NCBI RefSeq assembly: GCF_004138495.1
Contig: NZ_ML142866.1
Span: 38,586 to 48,773 of the forward strand
Source: Phytoactinopolyspora endophytica
Lineage (GTDB): Bacteria; Actinomycetota; Actinomycetes; Jiangellales; Jiangellaceae
DNA length: 10,188 nt
Direction: 5' to 3'
The notes below the pieces were generated by a model. That model saw only the letters and a list, made by a program, of their open reading frames with translations. It did no database searches and had not been told where the DNA came from. Each line of letters starts with the position of its first letter. Position 1 is the stretch's first letter. The position numbers and the translations under genes are program-made. This document shows, piece by piece, positions 6,035 to 10,188 of the stretch.

Positions 6035-7477
6035 GTGACACCACCCGACACGCCACGCGACACGCCACGCGACGCACCACGCGACACACCGCCCGATGGC
6101 CTCCCTCGAACCGCCGGAGAGCTACGCGCAACGGGACACACCCCACGCAGCGTGAAGACCGAGATCCATGACAACCTGCTCGCCGCACTACGCGGCGGCA
6201 AGGATCCGTGGCCCGGCATCGTCGGGTTCTCCCACACGGTTCTCCCCCAGCTCGAGCGCGCCCTGCTGGCTTCCCACGACGTCGTGCTGCTGGGTGAGCG
6301 CGGGCAGGGCAAGACCCGGCTGCTGCGCACGATCGCCGGCCTGCTCGACGAGTGGACACCGGTCATCGCCGGCTCCGAGCTGCACGAGCACCCGCTTCAG
6401 CCGATCACGCCCGGCTCCATCCGGCGGGCTCGCGAGCTGGGTGACGGCCTTCCGGTGGCGTGGGTGAACCGCCGCGACCGCTACTCCGAGAAGCTGGCCA
6501 CCCCGGACACGTCGGTGGGCGACCTCGTCGGCGACGTCGACCCGGTCAAGGTGGCCGAGGGCCGCAGCCTCGGCGACCCTGAGACCATCCACTTCGGGCT
6601 GGTCCCCCGGGCCCACCGCGGAATCGTCGCCGTCAACGAGCTGCCCGACCTGGCCGAACGGATCCAGGTCTCGCTGCTCAACGTCATGGAGGAGCGCGAC
6701 ATCCAGATCCGCGGGTACACGCTTCGGCTGCCGCTGGACGTCCTGGTGGTCGCGACCGCGAACCCGGAGGACTACACGAACCGGGGTCGCATCATCACCC
6801 CGCTCAAGGACCGGTTCGGCGCCGAGGTGCGCACCCACTATCCGCTCGATATCGATGCCGAGGTCGGACTCGTACGCCAGGAGGCACGGCTGGTCGCCGA
6901 GGTGGGCGAACCGCTGCTGGAGGTGCTGGCCCGCTTCGTGCGGCACCTGCGCGAGTCCTCCGCCGTCGACCATCGGTCCGGGGTGTCGGCGCGTTTCGCC
7001 GTGGCCGCGGCCGAGACCGTGGCCGCCGCCGCACTGCGCCGATCCGCGCTGACCGGCGAGACCCCGGCCGTCGCCCGTCCGGTGGATCTGGAGACCGTCC
7101 CCGATGTGCTGCGCGGAAAGATCGAGTTCGAACCCGCCGAGGAGGGCCGGGAGAACGAGCAGCTGCTGCACCTGCTGCGGCTGGCCGTCGCGGAGACCGC
7201 CCGGACCCGTTTCGCCGGGCTCGACCTGGAGCCTCTGGCCGAGACGGTCGCCAACGGCCATCTCGTGACAACGGGCGCCGGGGTACCGGCCGCCGATCTG
7301 CTCTCCGCCCTGCCCGAACTGCCGGTGCTGCACGACGTGGCGCTGCGCGCGGGAGCCTCGCCCGGTGACCCGCCCGGCCGGCTCGCGGCCGCCGTCGAGC
7401 TCGCGCTCGAGTCCCTGTACCTGGCGCGACGGCTGGCCAAGGACTCCGACGACGACACCACGGTGTACGGACGATGA
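6035..7477 (+). CDS. MoxR-type AAA+ ATPase (ChlI-like), partner of the downstream VWA protein
   Basis: A 480-residue cytoplasmic AAA+ ATPase of the MoxR/Mg-chelatase-I type. These hexameric ATPases act as chaperones that load metals or remodel partner proteins, generally with a VWA-domain partner. Visible motifs are Walker A GERGQGKT (87-94), Walker B-like GIVAVNELPDL (196-206) with Asn201-Glu202 where Asp-Glu is usual, sensor 1 ATANPEDYTNRG (240-251), arginine finger in LKDRFG (257-262), and a sensor 2-like SGVSAR (315-320). It is not a true magnesium chelatase subunit: no other bacteriochlorophyll genes are present, and the N-terminal SVKTEIHDNL segment is typical of the actinobacterial MoxR-VWA clade. 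Residues 5-20 are a Asp-Thr-Pro-Arg-type repeat that precedes the conserved start (TAGELRATGHTPRSVK). The last codon overlaps the VWA gene start by 4 bp (ATGA), so the two are translationally coupled. The target of the pair is unknown. Confidence 0.9.
   Translation: MTPPDTPRDTPRDAPRDTPPDGLPRTAGELRATGHTPRSVKTEIHDNLLAALRGGKDPWPGIVGFSHTVLPQLERALLASHDVVLLGERGQGKTRLLRTIAGLLDEWTPVIAGSELHEHPLQPITPGSIRRARELGDGLPVAWVNRRDRYSEKLATPDTSVGDLVGDVDPVKVAEGRSLGDPETIHFGLVPRAHRGIVAVNELPDLAERIQVSLLNVMEERDIQIRGYTLRLPLDVLVVATANPEDYTNRGRIITPLKDRFGAEVRTHYPLDIDAEVGLVRQEARLVAEVGEPLLEVLARFVRHLRESSAVDHRSGVSARFAVAAAETVAAAALRRSALTGETPAVARPVDLETVPDVLRGKIEFEPAEEGRENEQLLHLLRLAVAETARTRFAGLDLEPLAETVANGHLVTTGAGVPAADLLSALPELPVLHDVALRAGASPGDPPGRLAAAVELALESLYLARRLAKDSDDDTTVYGR
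6047..6094 (+). repeat. Four 12-bp tandem repeats coding an Asp-Thr-Pro-Arg tract
   Basis: Units at 6047-6058 and 6059-6070 are identical (GACACGCCACGC); 6071-6082 and 6083-6094 are degenerate copies. They are in frame with the MoxR-type gene and encode DTPR, DTPR, DAPR, DTPP (residues 5-20). Because the unit is 12 bp, copy-number change would lengthen or shorten the N-terminus without a frameshift. Confidence 0.8.
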
Positions 7478-9444
7478 GCGGATCTGAGCGGTACCTGTAC
7501 CAGCGCTGGCACGGCGGGCCCGACCCGCTCGCGCCGCCGCTAGACCTCCGGGAGGCGGTCGACGCCATCGGCCGGGATGTGATGGACGGGTACTCGCCAC
7601 GCACAGCCCTGGAGGAGCTGCTGCGCCGCGGCACCGGGGACAGTCCCGGCCTCGACGAACTGACCCGTCGTCTCTGGCAGCGGCGCGCCGAGATCGAAGG
7701 CCGGAGTCGCCTGGACGGCACCCTGCAAGAGGTGCGACGGCTGCTGGATGAAGCGCTGGAATCCGAGCGCAGGACGCTGTTCCCCGATCCGTCCGACGAC
7801 GCGCGGCTACAAGAGGCGGAGCTCGACGCGCTGCCGACGGGCACAGCCGCGGCGGTGCGACAGCTGGCGGACTATCAGTGGCGCTCCGACCAAGCCAGGG
7901 AGAACTACCGCCGCATCCAGGACCTGGTCGGACACGAGCTGATGGACTCCCGGTTCGAGGGCATCAGGGATGCCCTGCGCAACACCACGGCCGAGGACTC
8001 GGAACGCGTCCGGGAGATGCTCACCGACCTCAACTCCCTGCTCAGCGCGCACGCTCAGGGCGCTGACGACATCGACGACCGGTTCGCCGAGTTCATGCGC
8101 CGGCACGGCGAGTTCTTCCCGGAGAACCCCCGTGACGTCGACGAGCTGATCGACGCGCTCGCCGCACGCGCCGCCGCGGCGCAGCGGATGCTCAACTCGA
8201 TGACGCCGGAGCAGCGTGCCGAGCTGGCGGAGCTCTCCCAGCAGGCCTTCGGCGACCCGCGCCTCGCCCAGCAGCTGGCCGCGCTCGACGCTCAGCTGCA
8301 GGGCCTGCGGCCCGGCGAGGACTGGACCTCCTCGGCGAGGTTCAGCGGCGACGACCCGCTCGGCCTGGGCGGCGGCACGGACGCCATGATGCAGGTCGCC
8401 GACCTCGACGACCTGGCCGAACAGCTGTCCCAGTCCTATCCGGGCGCACGGCTCGAGGACATCGACCTGGAGGCCCTGGAGCGGCAGCTCGGCCCGGAGG
8501 CGACCGTGGACGCGCGCAGGCTGGCCGAGCTGGAACGCGAGCTGCGCCGGCAGGGCCTCGTCGAGCGTGCGCCGGACGGCTCCCTGCGGCTCTCTCCCAA
8601 GGCGATGCGCCGGCTCGGCGAGACCGCGCTCGCCTACGTGGTGCGGGCGATGCGCGGCAAGACCGGGCAGCGCCAGACCGAATCCGCGGGGGCCGCCGGC
8701 GAGCCGACCGGGGCGAGCGTGCCATGGCGGTTCGGAGACTCCCGGCCGTGGGACGTGCCACGCACGGTCCGCAACGCGGTGCTGCGCAATGCCTCCTCGG
8801 GTACCGGCGAGGCCGGCCTGGACGTCTCCGACGTGGAAGTGGTCGAGACCGAGCACCGAACCCGGGCCGCCGTCGCGTTGTGCGTGGACACGTCGTGGTC
8901 GATGGTGCAAGAGGGACGCTGGCTGCCGATGAAGCGCACCGCGCTCGCGCTGCACCAGCTCATCTCCACCCGTTTCCGTGGCGACGCACTGCAGCTGATC
9001 ACGTTCGGCAGGCATGCCGCGCCGGTCGGGATCGACGAGCTGGTCGGGCTCGAGGGCGTGTGGGAACAGGGGACCAATGCGCACCACGCGCTGTTGCTTG
9101 CGGGCCGTCACCTGCGCCGCCATGCCGACGCCACGCCCGTCGTGCTGATGGTCACCGACGGCGAGCCGACCGCACACCTGGAAGCGGACGGCAGTGCCGA
9201 GTTCACCTACCCGCCGTCGATGCGCACGTTGCGCAAGACGGTGTCCGAGGTGGACCGCCTGGCCGGAGCGGGAGCGTCGCTCACGGTGTTCCGGCTCGGC
9301 GATGACCCGGGGCTGGCAGCGTTCGTCGATCTGCTCGCCCGTCGCTCCGGCGGCCGGGTCGTGGCGCCGGACCTCGACGGGCTGGGCGCCGCCGTCGTCG
9401 GCGACTACCTGCGCACCCGGTCAAGGCGCTCAGCGCCGCGTTGA
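7474..9444 (+). CDS. VWA-domain protein, partner of the MoxR-type ATPase
   Basis: A 656-residue, apparently cytoplasmic protein (no signal peptide or membrane helix). The N-terminal two-thirds (about 1-400) is charged and mostly helical by eye, with coiled-coil-like stretches (for example 60-100 and 225-275). It has no domain I can name beyond resemblance to actinobacterial VWA partners of MoxR ATPases. The C-terminal VWA domain (about 463-648) has a complete metal-ion-dependent adhesion site: DTSWS (Asp472, Ser474, Ser476) after the strand AAVALCV, Thr534 in EQGTNAH, and Asp562 in MVTDGEP. It should therefore bind Mg2+ and a protein ligand. The ATG lies in the 4-bp ATGA overlap with the upstream ATPase gene, as usual for such pairs. 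The stop overlaps the 3' end of the convergent transporter gene by 15 bp. By analogy with RavA-ViaA and other MoxR-VWA pairs, the two probably remodel or insert metal into an unidentified substrate; that is inference. Confidence 0.9.
   Translation: MSGSERYLYQRWHGGPDPLAPPLDLREAVDAIGRDVMDGYSPRTALEELLRRGTGDSPGLDELTRRLWQRRAEIEGRSRLDGTLQEVRRLLDEALESERRTLFPDPSDDARLQEAELDALPTGTAAAVRQLADYQWRSDQARENYRRIQDLVGHELMDSRFEGIRDALRNTTAEDSERVREMLTDLNSLLSAHAQGADDIDDRFAEFMRRHGEFFPENPRDVDELIDALAARAAAAQRMLNSMTPEQRAELAELSQQAFGDPRLAQQLAALDAQLQGLRPGEDWTSSARFSGDDPLGLGGGTDAMMQVADLDDLAEQLSQSYPGARLEDIDLEALERQLGPEATVDARRLAELERELRRQGLVERAPDGSLRLSPKAMRRLGETALAYVVRAMRGKTGQRQTESAGAAGEPTGASVPWRFGDSRPWDVPRTVRNAVLRNASSGTGEAGLDVSDVEVVETEHRTRAAVALCVDTSWSMVQEGRWLPMKRTALALHQLISTRFRGDALQLITFGRHAAPVGIDELVGLEGVWEQGTNAHHALLLAGRHLRRHADATPVVLMVTDGEPTAHLEADGSAEFTYPPSMRTLRKTVSEVDRLAGAGASLTVFRLGDDPGLAAFVDLLARRSGGRVVAPDLDGLGAAVVGDYLRTRSRRSAPR
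9425..9437. repeat. Palindrome inside the overlapping convergent gene ends
   Basis: GGCGCT-C-AGCGCC is a perfect dyad at the 3' ends of the VWA and MFS genes; it contains the transporter stop (TCA on the plus strand, 9430-9432). It can fold to GGCGC/GCGCC with a three-base loop, a short but GC-only hairpin without a U-tract. A weak bidirectional terminator is possible. Confidence 0.5.
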
Positions 9445-10188
9445 GGCCAGCCACCCGGCGGCGAGCGCGCCGCAGACGAGGGCGGCCACCACGACAACGA
9501 TCAGCCAGTCCCAGCCACCGCGTCCGTAGACCGCGCTCCCGGCCGTGCCGAGCACACTGCTGCCGAGATAGTAGGACGTCGTATAGGCCCCGGATACCTG
9601 GCTTCGCGCTCCGTCCGGAGCGGCCGCGGCGGCCCACCCGTTGGCGACCGAGTGCGCCGCGAAGAACCCTGCGGTCAGCACCACGAACCCAGCGACGACG
9701 AAGATCAGGGCGTCGGGCAGAGTCAGCGCCGCACCGAGCGCCGTGCCGAGCAAGGCCCCGACGAGTGCACGTCGCCGCCCCACCCGGCCCACCAGAAAGC
9801 CTGCCGTCACCGAGGAGACCGCGCCCAATGCATAACAAAGGAAGAGCAGCGACACCGCCGCGGCCGAAAGCGCGAAAGGCCGCTCGACCAGGCGGAATCC
9901 GATCGAGTTGTACATGGCCACGAACGCACCCATCGCGATGAAGGCGACCACGTACTGCGCGAGCAACACCGGCGTCCGCACGGCGGTGCCCATCGCGGCC
10001 ACGACCTCTCGTGGCCGCGGCACGCTCCTCGGTCCGTCGCGATTCGGTCCGTCGCGATTCGGTCCGTCGCGATTCGGTCCGTCGCGATTCGGTCCGTCGC
10101 GATTCGGTCCGTCGCAATTCGGCCCGCCACGGCGTGGTGCCCGCGGCAGCGCCGTGAGACTCAGCGCGGTACACGTGGCTGAAACAGC
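9430..10188 (-). CDS. MFS transporter, C-terminal half (runs off the right edge)
   Basis: The minus-strand frame is open from the window edge to a TGA at 9430-9432 (252 residues, N-terminal part missing). I read it through the short stretch before the GTG at 10023 because the frame stays open to the edge, and the conserved N-terminal MFS half has to lie upstream. From the edge: a hydrophobic end of helix 6 followed by ALPRAPRR (13-20), a hydrophilic central loop with Asp-Gly-Pro-Asn-Arg repeats (about 22-54), then about six helices. The helix 8-9 loop reads GFLVGRVGRRRAL, the MFS signature in the second half. Near the end are YYLGSSVLGTAGSAVYGRGG and a last helix ending in AAGWLASTRR. The pattern fits drug or small-molecule exporters of the YnfM/arabinose-efflux-like type, but the substrate cannot be told. 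The 3' end overlaps the VWA gene by 15 bp. Confidence 0.85.
   Translation of the reverse strand, partial: AVSATCTALSLTALPRAPRRGGPNCDGPNRDGPNRDGPNRDGPNRDGPNRDGPRSVPRPREVVAAMGTAVRTPVLLAQYVVAFIAMGAFVAMYNSIGFRLVERPFALSAAAVSLLFLCYALGAVSSVTAGFLVGRVGRRRALVGALLGTALGAALTLPDALIFVVAGFVVLTAGFFAAHSVANGWAAAAAPDGARSQVSGAYTTSYYLGSSVLGTAGSAVYGRGGWDWLIVVVVAALVCGALAAGWLASTRR
10031..10120. repeat. Six 15-bp tandem repeats in the MFS central loop
   Basis: Five identical units GGTCCGTCGCGATTC (10031-10105) and a sixth with one change (CAATTC, 10106-10120) abut exactly. A decayed copy follows to about 10130. On the minus strand, in the transporter frame, they encode Asp-Gly-Pro-Asn-Arg repeats (DGPNR five times, with flanking GGPNC and DGPRS). 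Each unit contains the palindrome TCGCGA. Near-perfect DNA identity implies recent expansion by slippage or unequal exchange. Confidence 0.9.

Noticed and set aside
5160..6038. Plus-strand frame of 292 codons opposite the TSUP gene
   Set aside because: The product is Asp/Arg/Gln-rich with no domain, whereas the minus strand encodes a full TSUP transporter with both signature motifs.
6035..9444. Magnesium chelatase (ChlI/ChlD) for chlorophyll synthesis
   Set aside because: The ATPase and VWA protein lack chelatase-specific context, no tetrapyrrole genes are present, and the VWA protein has no AAA domain as ChlD does.
10031..10120. CRISPR array or plasmid iterons
   Set aside because: The 15-bp units abut with no spacers and lie in frame in a transporter gene; no replication or cas gene is near.
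9652..10182. Plus-strand frame with repeated RSVAI and a minus-strand frame with repeated RTESR
   Set aside because: These are the other readings of the 15-bp repeat. The transporter frame (DGPNR) is continuous with real membrane helices on both sides.

Overview
The window is high-GC DNA (clearly above 60% by eye) with strong G/C preference at third codon positions, several GTG starts, a PASTA-type Ser/Thr kinase, and MoxR-VWA and SseB-family genes of actinobacterial type. It is best read as chromosomal DNA of a filamentous or related actinomycete. I cannot fix the genus from sequence alone. There are no rRNA or tRNA genes, insertion sequences, phage genes or CRISPR arrays. Coding density is very high and no gene looks broken. 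Two genes run off the window edges.

Layout: (1) 1-369, minus: 5' part of an SseB-family gene, divergent from (2) 556-2745, plus: a membrane Ser/Thr kinase with four extracellular PASTA repeats. The divergent gap carries an imperfect 24-bp tandem repeat. (3) 2852-3721, plus: endonuclease IV (nfo), all nine metal ligands present. (4) 3876-4943, plus: a type I-beta DAHP synthase (aroF) with unusual active-site residues. (5) 4944-5840, minus: a TSUP (TauE/SafE) anion exporter whose stop codon abuts the aroF stop; a 17-bp dyad lies in its promoter. (6) 6035-7477 and (7) 7474-9444, plus: a translationally coupled AAA+ MoxR-type ATPase and VWA-domain protein. (8) 9430-10188, minus: C-terminal half of an MFS transporter, convergent with and overlapping the VWA gene; its central loop carries a (Asp-Gly-Pro-Asn-Arg)n repeat encoded by 15-bp DNA repeats.

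How they work together: only genes 6 and 7 form a clear functional pair (4-bp ATGA overlap; MoxR ATPases typically act with VWA partners). Kinase, nfo and aroF are co-directional, but each has its own apparent start signals. Kinase-DAHP synthase proximity recalls the pknL-aroG neighbourhood of mycobacteria. Four genes (sseB-like, kinase, nfo, moxR-like) begin with GTG placed 7-8 nt after a TANNNT-like -10 box, the arrangement expected for leaderless mRNAs. The ATG-started aroF has a strong Shine-Dalgarno instead. Nothing here proves a new system. The points most worth checking are the DAHP synthase substitutions, the dyad before the exporter, the two in-frame coding microsatellites, and the MoxR-VWA pair, whose cellular target is unknown.
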